A stretch of DNA of 64,000 nt from Aquimarina sp. MAR_2010_214 (GCF_002846555.1 NZ_PJMS01000001.1:5229501-5293500), one strand, 5' to 3'. Shown: positions 28,921 through 38,048, counted from the stretch's first letter. Numbers and translations are program-made. Notes: generated by a model not told the origin, from the letters alone.

Positions 28921-29649
28921 TTAATACTGAAAAATATCGTTCTTCTGTTTTTTTAAATCCTTAAAATATTTATATACTTTTCGAATTGCAATTTTCGACA
29001 TTTGTTCTAAATATTCCAAATCTGGTTTTCCTATAAATTCGTGAATGACATTATCCTCTATTTTTACTTGAATAATAGTACTACGACCAAAGCTTAATTT
29101 TTCATACACTCCTACAACCTTATTACCATTTATTTGATTTAATGTATATGAAGCATAGAAAAATTCATAGAAATCTCTTCCGGGCTTGGTTTTAGTTTCT
29201 TCTATTACTATTCCTTTTAACTCTATTCCATCATCAGATGAGATATCTTCTTCCGCTTTTTTAGGCTCCTGATTATTTTTTTCATTAAATGCTAATCTAT
29301 CTTTGCCTATAATCTTATCTTCTTCATAGATTAATAAGAGCAATACTATTTTATCACTCTCATCGACACTAATCGACCCTCGTGAGAGCTCTTTATTTTC
29401 ATTCGCTTCTAGAGTAAATCTTCCTTCTTGATTAGTTTTAGATATATTATTATCTACATCTGTTCTAAAAACAGAAATAGTGTATTGCAAACTTTTGTGT
29501 ACTTCTGTAGTATTAGTAGCGGTAGCAACCACAGAAATCACATCATCAATAGTCACTGTTTTTATTTTGGCAACTACATCAGTATTTGTGAATTGTGCAA
29601 TTGAAACCTGAAAAAATAAAGTTGCAAGTATGACAAGTTTAAGCTTCAT
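28921..29649 (-). CDS. csgE: CsgE with N-terminal CsgH-like domain (fusion)
   Basis: The protein has 242 residues, about twice the length of E. coli CsgE. After a signal peptide (1-19) comes an Ig-like region (about 24-118) resembling the curli chaperone CsgH: 'LQYTISVFRTD', 'ISKTNQEGRFTLEANE', 'KELSRGSISVDESDKIVL'. Then follows a linker rich in E, K and N, and a CsgE domain (about 141-242) with the signature 'GRDFYEFFYASYTL' and 'LEYLEQMSKIAI'. CsgE is the periplasmic adaptor that brings curlin to CsgG; CsgH-like domains hold curlin unfolded. One chain therefore seems to combine two periplasmic functions. The N-terminal assignment is by eye. Confidence 0.85.
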   Translation of the reverse strand: MKLKLVILATLFFQVSIAQFTNTDVVAKIKTVTIDDVISVVATATNTTEVHKSLQYTISVFRTDVDNNISKTNQEGRFTLEANENKELSRGSISVDESDKIVLLLLIYEEDKIIGKDRLAFNEKNNQEPKKAEEDISSDDGIELKGIVIEETKTKPGRDFYEFFYASYTLNQINGNKVVGVYEKLSFGRSTIIQVKIEDNVIHEFIGKPDLEYLEQMSKIAIRKVYKYFKDLKKQKNDIFQY

Positions 29650-29667
29650 ACTCTTATATGTCTGTTA

Positions 29668-30189
29668 TTAAAAACTTCTAACAATTATAGTTCTGGCATC
29701 GCCAGACATTTTAAATTTTAAATTCTTTGACAGTTCATTACTTCCAAATCTTTCAAAAATCAGATTGTTACCTTCTTGCAAAAGCTCTAAATTAGTTGAT
29801 ATATCAGGATTAAAAGAAAAATCAGTTACAGAATTATTATTTCCTGTTTGTATAATCGATTTTTCTATTTCTCTGGAAAATTCATTTATCTCAACTAAAT
29901 TTTGATCTCCTCTCTGTATTATTTTAATATCTGAAGATTCTGCAATAATAGTAGAAAGTACAGCATTACTTGTTCCTATTTGCTGAATAAAAACTGCATT
30001 TACTCCATTAGAAAGAGATGACGATTCTGATCCTACAGATAACGCATTATTAACTTGAGACAGCGTAATAAACTTATCTTGATCAGTAATCGAAAGCTGA
30101 CTTTCTTCCTTTAAATTTTGGGCATACCCATTAGAAAAAGTAAAGAAAATAAAAAACACCAATGCCTGTATAAGAATGGTTTTGTTCAT
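29668..30189 (-). CDS. csgB: Minor curlin, CsgB-like nucleator candidate
   Basis: The 173-residue protein has a signal peptide (to about 'GYAQ'), an acidic linker, and about four divergent curlin repeats with Q-x-G-x-x-N spacing: 'QQIGTSNAV' (69-77), 'QRGDQNLV' (92-99), 'QTGNNNSV' (114-121) and 'LQEGNNLI' (137-144). It is followed by a non-repeat C-terminus ('NELSKNLKFKMSGDARTI'). Degenerate, fewer repeats than csgA and its place between csgA and csgE suggest the nucleator CsgB. The family assignment is clear, but nucleator versus second structural subunit is inference. Confidence 0.8.
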   Translation of the reverse strand: MNKTILIQALVFFIFFTFSNGYAQNLKEESQLSITDQDKFITLSQVNNALSVGSESSSLSNGVNAVFIQQIGTSNAVLSTIIAESSDIKIIQRGDQNLVEINEFSREIEKSIIQTGNNNSVTDFSFNPDISTNLELLQEGNNLIFERFGSNELSKNLKFKMSGDARTIIVRSF

Positions 30190-30278
30190 CTTTTTCAGAA
30201 TTTAAAAAAATCAAGATAAGAGTTATACTTAAATGAAGTATAACTCTTATAATGATATTCAAGTTTAGTCAAATCTAA

Positions 30279-31802
30279 TTAATTCGAACCATTTTGAGTT
30301 ACGGTAGCCGCATTGTTCACTCCAGTTTGAAGAATCACACTAGTGTTCATATCCCCTAACTGAGTTACAAAAGTATCGTTACCTGCTCCAACCTGAATAT
30401 CTTCTGCAATATTCATGTCTCCTAATTGTAAGATATCACTTGTGTTATTTGCTCCATTTTGAGTTGATGTAACCTTATTTTCATTACCAAATTGAATTTG
30501 GCTAATAAGGTTATTTTCTCCAGCTAAATTGAAATCCGAACTTCCTTCTTGAGAAGCTTCGGCAACGTTACCACTTCCTAGTTGAAGCTGTCTTGTAGTA
30601 TTTTCTCCCCCAAAGTTTATAAGATTCTGGGTAGCAGATGCGTTATTTCTATCTCCAAACTGAGTTTGCACTACAACGTTATTATCTTCTTCGTGTCTAG
30701 CAAATGCTTCATTACCATTACCATTTTGGAATTGACTTACAAGACCTCCTCTAGAAGTAAAGAACAATCCTCCTTGTATTGAAGTTGCATTATTACCAAC
30801 TCCTGATTGACTTTGAACAGCTATATTATTTGATCCTGATTGTGTTGTTGAAGCAACATTTTCATCACCAGATTGTGATTGATCAGAAATATTAGTACTT
30901 CCATTTTGAGTTGCAGTAGCAGTATTACCATTACCTTCTTGTACTTGTATAGCTAAGTTATTACCTCCGAAAGAACCTAAATTTTGCTTTGCACTTGCAT
31001 CATTAGAATCTCCTGTCTGACTTTGAAGAATTGTATTATCATCTTCTTCATGATTAGCAAATGCATTATTTTCATTACCGGCTTGTACTTGTTCTACTCT
31101 TCCTCCTGTAGAATCAAAAAGACTACTACCTTGTATAGAATTTGCAGTGTTACCTCCACCTTCTTGGTCTTGACTCACAGCATTATTATTCCCCCATTGA
31201 CCTGCGGTAGCGATATTAGCTTCTCCTATTTGTGATTGCGAAGAAAGATTATTATTTCCTACTTGCGTGATAGATGCTACATTAAAGCCTCCTTCTTGAT
31301 TAAGCTCACTAAAATTATCTATCCCTTCTTGACTAGAAGATGCAGAATTACCATTTCCGAATTGAACCTGAATAGCGGTATTGGTTATTCCTTCTTGAGA
31401 TACTGTAGCCTCGTTTCTATCTCCTTCCTGAAGTTGATTAGCTACATTACCTCCTCCTTCAAATGCTAAGTTTTGAGTAGCTCGAGCAGAATTACCATTA
31501 CCTACCTGTACTTGATACACTTCATTATCAGCTTCCTCATGATGAGCAAATGCCGAGTTCTTATCTCCTGTTTGAGATTGTTTTACAACTCCATTACTTG
31601 AACTAAATGCAGTTGTACCTTGTATGGCTTCTGCATTATTAGCTCTTCCTTCCTGATTTGTTAAAGAAGAATTAGTTGCCCCTACCTGAGAAATATTAGC
31701 AATATTATCGTCTCCGGTTTGTGTGATATTACTGTCATTTGATTGTGCGACCATTGCCGTAGCGCTTAATAAAGCTGCTAGGCTAAAAATTATTTTTTTC
31801 AT
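30279..31802 (-). CDS. csgA: Major curlin subunit with many repeats, CsgA-like
   Basis: After a 19-residue signal peptide, almost the whole 507-residue chain is built of about 22-residue curlin units with the pattern Q-x-G-x-x-N-x-A-x-x-x-Q. That is about 20 units, against five in E. coli CsgA. On top of this there is a higher-order repeat: three 80-residue blocks (59-138, 222-301, 341-420), each beginning 'IQG' and containing an unusual acidic 'HEE' insert ('FAHHEEADN', 'FANHEEDDN', 'FARHEEDNN') and a 'QNL..FGG' loop. Such proteins form extracellular amyloid fibres for biofilm formation. It is the first gene of the operon, with a good promoter at 31939-31970. Confidence 0.93.
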   Translation of the reverse strand: MKKIIFSLAALLSATAMVAQSNDSNITQTGDDNIANISQVGATNSSLTNQEGRANNAEAIQGTTAFSSSNGVVKQSQTGDKNSAFAHHEEADNEVYQVQVGNGNSARATQNLAFEGGGNVANQLQEGDRNEATVSQEGITNTAIQVQFGNGNSASSSQEGIDNFSELNQEGGFNVASITQVGNNNLSSQSQIGEANIATAGQWGNNNAVSQDQEGGGNTANSIQGSSLFDSTGGRVEQVQAGNENNAFANHEEDDNTILQSQTGDSNDASAKQNLGSFGGNNLAIQVQEGNGNTATATQNGSTNISDQSQSGDENVASTTQSGSNNIAVQSQSGVGNNATSIQGGLFFTSRGGLVSQFQNGNGNEAFARHEEDNNVVVQTQFGDRNNASATQNLINFGGENTTRQLQLGSGNVAEASQEGSSDFNLAGENNLISQIQFGNENKVTSTQNGANNTSDILQLGDMNIAEDIQVGAGNDTFVTQLGDMNTSVILQTGVNNAATVTQNGSN

Positions 31803-31938
31803 AAGTAATATAAATTAAAGTGATTAAATCGAGTTATTTTCTTTAAAATTTTACAGCGCATGAACAACAGGATCAGAAAATCTAATCTCTATCTTAATTC
31901 ATTAAAAAAACATATTTTGGGATCTGATGGGGTATAAT

Positions 31939-31970
31939 CAAAATTATGACGAACATTTTGATATTATCAA
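31939..31970 (-). promoter_or_regulatory. Promoter of the curli operon
   Basis: On the minus strand: TTG (31970-31968), a 21-nt spacer, then TAATTTTG (31946-31939), matching the flavobacterial consensus. It lies about 137 bp before the csgA start, leaving a leader of about 130 nt. The rest of the 333-bp spacer 31803-32135 shows the glnN terminator and no other recognisable feature. Confidence 0.55.
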
Positions 31971-32032
31971 ATTTAGGAAAATATTAAAGCTCTTATTATC
32001 AATTTTCCAACTATTCGATGAAATACATGTAA

Positions 32033-32068
32033 AAAAACCATAGAAAAATAAACTTCTATGGTTTTTAA
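32033..32068 (-). terminator. Terminator of the GSIII gene
   Basis: Arms AAAACCATAGAA and TTCTATGGTTTT enclose an 8-nt loop, with an A-run on the left side that reads as a T-run for the minus strand. It lies about 70 bp after the GSIII stop and separates that gene from the curli promoter. Confidence 0.85.
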
Positions 32069-32135
32069 AGGGATTGTAAATTATCAATTTCTTATTAAAA
32101 TTTCTTTGAAAAAAAAATAGTAGGTTAATTCTTAC

Positions 32136-34322
32136 TTACCTAGTAAAAAGCAGTTCTCTGTATTTTGTTAACGGCCATAATTCATCATCTACAAGTAATT
32201 CTAATTTATCACAGCTATATCTGATTTCATCAAATAGAGGTTTTACTTTATCACAATAACTAGAAGCTTTTTTCTCTAAATCCTCAAGCTTATTTGCTTT
32301 TTTACGTGCCTCGGTCATTTCATTAACCTTGGTATTGATTTTTCCTATATGTCCCGAAATCTCTTCTATGATCTCCATTTGTTCCTTAGCATACTTTTTA
32401 AAATCTTTACCGTATAACTCTTTTAACCCAGATACATTATTGATTAACATATTTTGATATCGTATCGCAGTAGGAATTACATGGTTTCGAGCGATATCTC
32501 CAAGTACTCTACCTTCGATTTGAATTCTTAACACATATTCTTCAACCTCAATTTCGTAACGAGCCTCGGCTTCTACTTTATTCATTACACCCATTTCCTC
32601 AAAAAGCTCCAGGTTTTTCTTAGAGACCTTGGCTTTTAATGCTTCGGGAGTAGTTTTATTATTACTTAACCCTCTCTTCTTAGCTTCTTTTTCCCATTCC
32701 TGGCCATACCCATTTCCTTCAAAAAGGATATTTTTGGACTGTTTTATATACTCTCTCAAGACATTAAATATTGCTTCGTCTTTTTTGAGTTCTTTTTTAT
32801 CAATCAATGCATCAACCTCTTTCTTAAAATCTACTAGTTGCTTTGCCACAATAGTATTAAGAATTGTCATTGGATTTGCACAATTTGCTTTGGACCCTAC
32901 AGCTCTAAACTCAAATTTATTCCCTGTAAAGGCAAAAGGAGAGGTTCTATTTCGATCCGTATTGTCTAGCAAAATTTCTGGTATTTTCCCTACCACATTT
33001 AATTTAAGGTCTGTTTTTTCTTGTGGCGACAATTTCCCATTAGTAACTCCTTCTAATTCTTTAAGTACAGCGGTTAATTGTTCTCCTATAAATACAGACA
33101 TAATAGCTGGTGGCGCTTCATTAGCACCAAGACGATGATCATTACTAGCAGAAGCAATACCTGCTCTCATCAATTCTTCATTTTCATTAATAGCTTTAAT
33201 AGTATTGATAAAAAACGTTAAAAACTGAAGATTACTCATTGGTGTTTTTCCAGGGCCTAATAAATTTACGCCGGTATTTGTTGCCAAAGACCAATTATTA
33301 TGCTTTCCAGAACCATTTACTCCTGCAAACGGTTTCTCATGCAATAATACTTTAAAGCTATGTCTTGCTGCCACTTTATCCATAACATCCATTAATAAAG
33401 AATTATGATCAACAGCTAGGTTTGTTTCTTCATATATTGGAGCTAACTCAAATTGATTAGGAGCTACCTCATTATGACGTGTTTTAACAGGAATACCGAG
33501 CAACATACATTCTGTTTCTAAATCCCTGATATAATCCAAAGCTCTGGTAGGGATACTTCCAAAATAGTGATCGTCTAATTGTTGTCCTTTTGCAGAAGAA
33601 TGACCAAGAAGTGTTCTACCCGTCATAACAATATCAGGTCTGGAGAAAGCCAATGCACTATCAATCAAGAAATACTCTTGTTCCCAACCCAAAGAAGCAT
33701 TTACTTTCTTTACATTCTTGTCGAAATATTTAGCAACTCCTGTCGCTGCATGATCTACTGCTTGCAAAGCTCTTAACAATGGCGTTTTATAATCCAGAGC
33801 TTCTCCTGTATAAGCAACAAAAACAGTAGGGATACATAATGTAGTGCCGTAAATAAAAGCAGGAGAAGTAGGATCCCATGCGGTATATCCTCTAGCTTCA
33901 AAGGTATTGCGAATACCTCCATTAGGGAAAGAAGATGCATCTGGCTCTTGTTGTACCAGTTGTCCTCCTCCAAATTTTTCAATTGCTTGCCCATTCCCTA
34001 TGGTTTCAAAAAAGGCATCATGTTTTTCTGCTGTTGCCCCTGTTAATGGCTGAAACCAATGCGTATAATGTGTTACACCTTTGGAAAGTGCCCATTCTTT
34101 CATCGCCGATGAAATTTGATCAGCAATTTTACGATCAATCTTAGAACCATGATCTATAGCATCTGTTACGCTACTATATGCATCTTTGGTAAGATACTGA
34201 AGCATTGTTGCTTGATTAAATACATTGCTACCAAATAATACAGATCGACGTTCTGTTTCTGTAACTATAACAGGTTTACGATGTAAGGTCTCTTTTAAAG
34301 CTTGAAATCTGAGTGTTGACAT
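32136..34322 (-). CDS. glnN: Glutamine synthetase type III (GlnN)
   Basis: GSIII makes glutamine from glutamate, ammonia and ATP. The family is long (over 700 residues) and forms double hexamers. I placed the start at 34322 ('MSTLRFQALKETLHRKP', 728 residues), since the longer frame begins with TTG and adds seven residues. Conserved elements include 'GQAIEKFGGGQLVQQEPDASSFP', here at about 135-160, 'WEQEYFLID', 'RHNEVAPNQFELAPI' and 'NGSGKHNNWSLAT'. It is divergent from a GSII gene across about 220 bp, so the cell has two unrelated glutamine synthetase types side by side. Confidence 0.95.
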   Translation of the reverse strand: MSTLRFQALKETLHRKPVIVTETERRSVLFGSNVFNQATMLQYLTKDAYSSVTDAIDHGSKIDRKIADQISSAMKEWALSKGVTHYTHWFQPLTGATAEKHDAFFETIGNGQAIEKFGGGQLVQQEPDASSFPNGGIRNTFEARGYTAWDPTSPAFIYGTTLCIPTVFVAYTGEALDYKTPLLRALQAVDHAATGVAKYFDKNVKKVNASLGWEQEYFLIDSALAFSRPDIVMTGRTLLGHSSAKGQQLDDHYFGSIPTRALDYIRDLETECMLLGIPVKTRHNEVAPNQFELAPIYEETNLAVDHNSLLMDVMDKVAARHSFKVLLHEKPFAGVNGSGKHNNWSLATNTGVNLLGPGKTPMSNLQFLTFFINTIKAINENEELMRAGIASASNDHRLGANEAPPAIMSVFIGEQLTAVLKELEGVTNGKLSPQEKTDLKLNVVGKIPEILLDNTDRNRTSPFAFTGNKFEFRAVGSKANCANPMTILNTIVAKQLVDFKKEVDALIDKKELKKDEAIFNVLREYIKQSKNILFEGNGYGQEWEKEAKKRGLSNNKTTPEALKAKVSKKNLELFEEMGVMNKVEAEARYEIEVEEYVLRIQIEGRVLGDIARNHVIPTAIRYQNMLINNVSGLKELYGKDFKKYAKEQMEIIEEISGHIGKINTKVNEMTEARKKANKLEDLEKKASSYCDKVKPLFDEIRYSCDKLELLVDDELWPLTKYRELLFTR

Positions 34323-34540
34323 AATTAAGTAAGTTTTAGACAAAGATAAAAGAAGTTTCTATTGATAATATAAAAAATATTTTCTTTTAAAATTATTAAT
34401 TACCCAAAACACCCCCTAAAAAAACAGGGTATCAATAAAATTTGAACAAAAAACAGTCATATACCCCCTATTTTTTTGGTAATACGGAAATAAAAATTAA
34501 TTTTGATCCCTGTAACAGTTCAATTTATAAAGTATTAATT

Positions 34541-35566
34541 ATGAGTAAAGCTAAATTAGAATACATTTGGCTAGATGGTTATAAACCAACTGCTAACTTA
34601 AGAAGTAAAACAAAAGTTGAAGAAAACTTTAGCGGAAATCTTAAAGATTGCCCAATGTGGTCTTTTGATGGTAGTTCTACAAGACAAGCAGAAGGCGGTT
34701 CTTCTGATTGCTTATTAAAGCCTGTTGCTATATATCCTGATCCTGCAAGAAAAAATGGATATCTGGTAATGACAGAAGTTTTAAATTCTGATGGAACCCC
34801 TCACGAATCTAATGCAAGAGCAACAATCGATGACGATGACAATGATTTTTGGTTTGGTTTTGAGCAAGAATACTTTATTATGGATTCTAAAACACAACTG
34901 CCATTAGGGTTTCCTGTTGGTGGTTACCCTGGTCCACAAGGAATGTATTATTGTTCTGTAGGAGGTAGAAATACACATGGAAGAGATTTTGTTGAAGAGC
35001 ACGCTGATCTATGTATTGCTGCCGGGCTTAATTTTGAAGGAATTAATCAGGAAGTTGCAAGTGGACAATGGGAGTTTCAATTGTTTGCAAAAGGTGCTAA
35101 AAAAGCCGGAGATGAAATATGGGTAGCTCGATATTTATTAGATCGCCTTACCGAACATCACGGATATTATATTGAGTACCATCCAAAACCTATTAAAGGT
35201 GATTGGAATGGTTCTGGTATGCACGCAAACTTTTCTAACGAAGTATTAAGAACGTGTGGTTCTAAAGAAGTTTATGAAACTATTTGTGAGGCATTCAGAC
35301 CTGTTACTAAAGAACATATTGCTGTGTATGGTGAGTTTAATGATCAGCGATTAACAGGAGAGCATGAAACACAATCTATACATGAATTCTCTTATGGAAT
35401 ATCAGACAGAGGAGCGTCTATAAGAATTCCTATTATTACTGTAGAAAAAGGATGGAAAGGATGGCTAGAAGATCGTCGACCTGCTTCTAACGGTGATCCA
35501 TATAAAATTGCTGCTAGAATTGTAACTACAGTTAAAACGGCAGATATCGCAGCTGTAATGGCATAA
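34541..35566 (+). CDS. glnA: Glutamine synthetase type II (eukaryotic-like)
   Basis: This 341-residue enzyme matches the short GSII form: 'LEYIWLDGYKPTANLRSKT', 'MWSFDGSSTRQAEG', 'GFEQEYFIMD', 'NFEGINQEVASGQWEFQ', 'GDWNGSGMHANFS' and 'FSYGISDRGASIRIP'. I used the ATG at 34541; the longer frame from a TTG at 34442 adds non-homologous residues. It shares a divergent control region with GSIII and is followed by a good terminator. Nitrogen-responsive control of the pair is likely but no operator was recognised. Confidence 0.94.
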   Translation: MSKAKLEYIWLDGYKPTANLRSKTKVEENFSGNLKDCPMWSFDGSSTRQAEGGSSDCLLKPVAIYPDPARKNGYLVMTEVLNSDGTPHESNARATIDDDDNDFWFGFEQEYFIMDSKTQLPLGFPVGGYPGPQGMYYCSVGGRNTHGRDFVEEHADLCIAAGLNFEGINQEVASGQWEFQLFAKGAKKAGDEIWVARYLLDRLTEHHGYYIEYHPKPIKGDWNGSGMHANFSNEVLRTCGSKEVYETICEAFRPVTKEHIAVYGEFNDQRLTGEHETQSIHEFSYGISDRGASIRIPIITVEKGWKGWLEDRRPASNGDPYKIAARIVTTVKTADIAAVMA

Positions 35567-35611
35567 CGATTTATTGTATGTAACTTAACTAACTAAGTTG
35601 GTTAAACACCG

Positions 35612-35646
35612 AAACACCTTTAGAAAATTCCTAAAGGTGTTTTTTT
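35612..35646 (+). terminator. Terminator of the GSII gene
   Basis: Arms AAACACCTTTAG and CTAAAGGTGTTT with a 7-nt loop are followed by a T-run; 46 bp after the glnA stop. Confidence 0.9.
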
Positions 35647-35774
35647 GTACTATTTAACATCTACTCTTATCGAACAAAATTTACGTCAAACAGATTGCTC
35701 TGACGCAATCAATTTGACCACTTTTTAAAATTAAAACTTTATATCGAACTCAGAATACTAAATAGAATTTAAAT

Positions 35775-36728
35775 TTATTCTATAAAGACTAAAGCGATAA
35801 AAATACAGTATGCTGCAAAAATCAGTAATCCTTTAGGACGCCCTAAGATCATTTTTTTTGGTATAAAAGCCAATGGAAGTAAGATCATAGCAAAACCTAA
35901 CATCCAGTAAATATTTACACTCATTAGTGTTTCATCCTTTACTGCAATAGGCTGAATTAATGAAGTTATTCCTAATACTGAAGCAATATTAAAAATATTA
36001 GAACCTATAAGGTTTCCAAGCGAGATTGCCTTTTCTTGCTTAAGCGCTGCAATAACAGAAGCTGCTAGCTCTGGCACACTAGTTCCAACTGCAATAAGAG
36101 TAACCGCTATTACACCTTCACTGACCCCCATCTTTTTAGCAATAGTTTCTGCTCCGCTCACCAATAATTCAGAACCAAAATATAATGCGGCTCCACCTAT
36201 AAGCAACCAAATTATGATTTTAAAATTGGATGTTTTCTGAAGAGAATCATCTACCTCTTCTGCCATAGCATCAGAAGATTTTCTGGCTCTTCGAATCAAC
36301 AAGAATAGATATACTAATAAAGACAATAACAATATAAGTCCTTCAAACTTGGTTAAAGTTGCATCATTTTGTAAAAAGAGGTACAGAATAAAAGATAATA
36401 GCACCATTACCGGCCAATTGAATTTATAAAAATCCTTATCAATAGCCAAAGGACCAATTATTGCAGTAATCCCCAACACCAAGCCAATATTAGCAATATT
36501 TGATCCAACCACATTACCTAAAGATATATCTGACAATCCGTCTAGTGCGGCCTGAATACTCACTAGTAATTCTGGAGCAGAGGTAGCAAAAGAAACTACA
36601 GTTAACCCAATAACCATACGCGATAATTTAAGCCTGAAAGATAAGGCAACAGAGGATCTTACTAAAAACTCCCCTCCAATTACAAGAAGTATAAGCCCTA
36701 TAATAACGTATAATATACTGGCAATCAT
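35775..36728 (-). CDS. Calcium/sodium antiporter, CaCA family (YrbG-like)
   Basis: The 317-residue inner-membrane protein has ten or so helices and the two inverted alpha-repeats diagnostic of the family: 'GNVVGSNIANIGLVLG' and 'GNLIGSNIFNIASVLG', each with the metal-coordinating acidic and Asn positions. It exchanges sodium (or protons) for calcium. The start is taken at 36728 ('MIASILYVIIGL'): a longer frame to 36827 would run through the terminator of the upstream protease gene. Confidence 0.92.
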   Translation of the reverse strand: MIASILYVIIGLILLVIGGEFLVRSSVALSFRLKLSRMVIGLTVVSFATSAPELLVSIQAALDGLSDISLGNVVGSNIANIGLVLGITAIIGPLAIDKDFYKFNWPVMVLLSFILYLFLQNDATLTKFEGLILLLSLLVYLFLLIRRARKSSDAMAEEVDDSLQKTSNFKIIIWLLIGGAALYFGSELLVSGAETIAKKMGVSEGVIAVTLIAVGTSVPELAASVIAALKQEKAISLGNLIGSNIFNIASVLGITSLIQPIAVKDETLMSVNIYWMLGFAMILLPLAFIPKKMILGRPKGLLIFAAYCIFIALVFIE

Positions 36729-36772
36729 AAATTCTAATTTTGTCTGCGAAGATACTATTATATAGAAACTTT

Positions 36773-36810
36773 TCTCAAAAAAAATAGCACCCGTATTATT
36801 GGGTGCTATT
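36773..36810 (-). terminator. Terminator of the M57 protease gene
   Basis: Arms AATAGCACCC (36783-36792) and GGGTGCTATT (36801-36810) with an A-run to the left, which is a T-run on the minus strand. It lies 50 bp after the protease stop and fixes the start of the antiporter gene downstream of it. Confidence 0.88.
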
Positions 36811-36860
36811 CGCTTTATCTGTAACAAATAAGAGAGGGGATTCTTACTTACAGTACCTTT

Positions 36861-37718
36861 TTAATAAAGATATTCTAAAGCTACTTTATCATATTGACCA
36901 AATTCCCCTTCATTATAAGGGAAACAAGCATTCATGATAGATGATGAATCTTGACTAGCTCCAGGGGTTCCTGGTATGTGAGTAGCTCCTGTAGAACCAG
37001 CCGATTCACCGCTTTGACCACAAGATTGTCTCGTATTCCAATCCGTATGTCTTAGTCCAAAACAATGACCTAATTCGTGGGTAAACAAACCTTCTAACAG
37101 TTGATCGTCATTATTTGTATTAGCCCCACCGTTAATTTTTACACGCTTAAACGGCTCTCCTCCTGAAGGAAAACCAGCCACTCCACGAACTCCATCCTGA
37201 AGTATAACAGAAGCAGTAGTCTCGGTATAAACAAGTATATCACTAGAATTAAAACTAGTAGAAAAAACTAAATTAAGTTGAATATCTATATTTAAAGCAT
37301 TGTAATTTGCTATTGCATATTGTAAACCTCTCTGAGCCACTGAGCTAAGACCAAATCTATTGTTTCCATTATACCCAACAACACGAATTGTTTTTGGAGT
37401 ATTTACAAGGTTATTACTTCTATACTGCTTACTTTGTACTCCTTCTCCTATATTCATTTTCATGATCTGATCATAAGACATTTTAATATCGCCTTCTAAT
37501 GTATACATCATTTTTTGACTTCCATCAATATCTCTTACCATTCCTTTTTCTATTCCGTTTGGATTGAAATGTAATTCTGTTACCTTGTTTAAAACATCTT
37601 TTGAGATTTCTTGTGAAGAATGATCTACTACATCTTCTGAAGATTCTTTTTCACAAGATGTAAAGACTGATAATGTTGCCGCAGTGAACACTACAGCAAG
37701 GGTTTTAAAGTTTTTCAT
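36861..37718 (-). CDS. M57-type zinc metalloprotease lipoprotein, paralog 1
   Basis: The 285-residue protein has a lipoprotein-type signal with Cys22 ('VFTSC'), a propeptide-like region (40-110), and a metzincin-type catalytic domain with 'HELGHCFGLRHTDW' (HExxHxxxxxH, residues 214-224) followed by a Met-turn candidate 'SSIMNACFP'. This fits the Peptidase_M57 'dual-action HEIGH' group. It is probably an envelope or secreted endopeptidase. A close paralog lies at 40793-41653, and a kinase/regulator pair sits between them on the other strand. Direct repeats resembling a LytTR-regulator site lie just upstream. Confidence 0.88.
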   Translation of the reverse strand: MKNFKTLAVVFTAATLSVFTSCEKESSEDVVDHSSQEISKDVLNKVTELHFNPNGIEKGMVRDIDGSQKMMYTLEGDIKMSYDQIMKMNIGEGVQSKQYRSNNLVNTPKTIRVVGYNGNNRFGLSSVAQRGLQYAIANYNALNIDIQLNLVFSTSFNSSDILVYTETTASVILQDGVRGVAGFPSGGEPFKRVKINGGANTNNDDQLLEGLFTHELGHCFGLRHTDWNTRQSCGQSGESAGSTGATHIPGTPGASQDSSSIMNACFPYNEGEFGQYDKVALEYLY

Positions 37719-37783
37719 TGAGTTTGTATTTTATGTTAAAACTTTGACAATATATCGTTAAAACATTCTAAAAATTAACCATA

Positions 37784-37820
37784 TTACACAAACCGTCAAC
37801 TTCTTTACACAAACCGTCAA
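37784..37820. promoter_or_regulatory. Candidate LytTR-regulator binding site (two direct repeats)
   Basis: TTACACAAACCGTCAA occurs exactly at 37784-37799 and again at 37805-37820, with starts 21 bp apart (two helical turns). A weaker inverted copy of the core (AAACGGTAG) follows at about 37833. LytTR domains typically bind two direct repeats spaced by two turns. The site lies between a metalloprotease gene (minus) and the TPR-kinase gene (plus), so it may control one or both. Binding is inferred. The rest of the 330-bp spacer shows nothing else recognisable. Confidence 0.55.
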
Positions 37821-38048
37821 TTTTCAACCATAAACGGTAGCAAATCCATACTTCTTGTGTGTTAAAAACACAACAACACTTTAATAAGCTCAATTTAATC
37901 TAGTGATCATTACGTAAACGCCAAGGCTTATTTCACCAATAACAGCCTTTTATACAAATCATAATTTATTTTTATCAAACAACAAAATCCCAACATATAC
38001 TGCATAACTTTATTAGTTTAGTAATTTTATCCAACATATATTACAGGT

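Noticed and set aside
30279..31802. Short regularly spaced repeats that could suggest a CRISPR array
   Set aside because: They are curlin codon repeats in one long open frame with a signal peptide; units diverge in sequence and no spacers are present. No CRISPR array or cas gene was seen in the window.
31968..31975. Second TAnnTTTG box (TAAATTTG on the minus strand) as an alternative csgA promoter
   Set aside because: Its nearest TTG is 24 nt away, outside the usual 17-23 range; the box at 31939-31946 has a better spacer.
34323..34343. N-terminal extension of the GSIII frame
   Set aside because: It opens with TTG and adds seven residues that are not part of the family; the ATG at 34322 is preferred.
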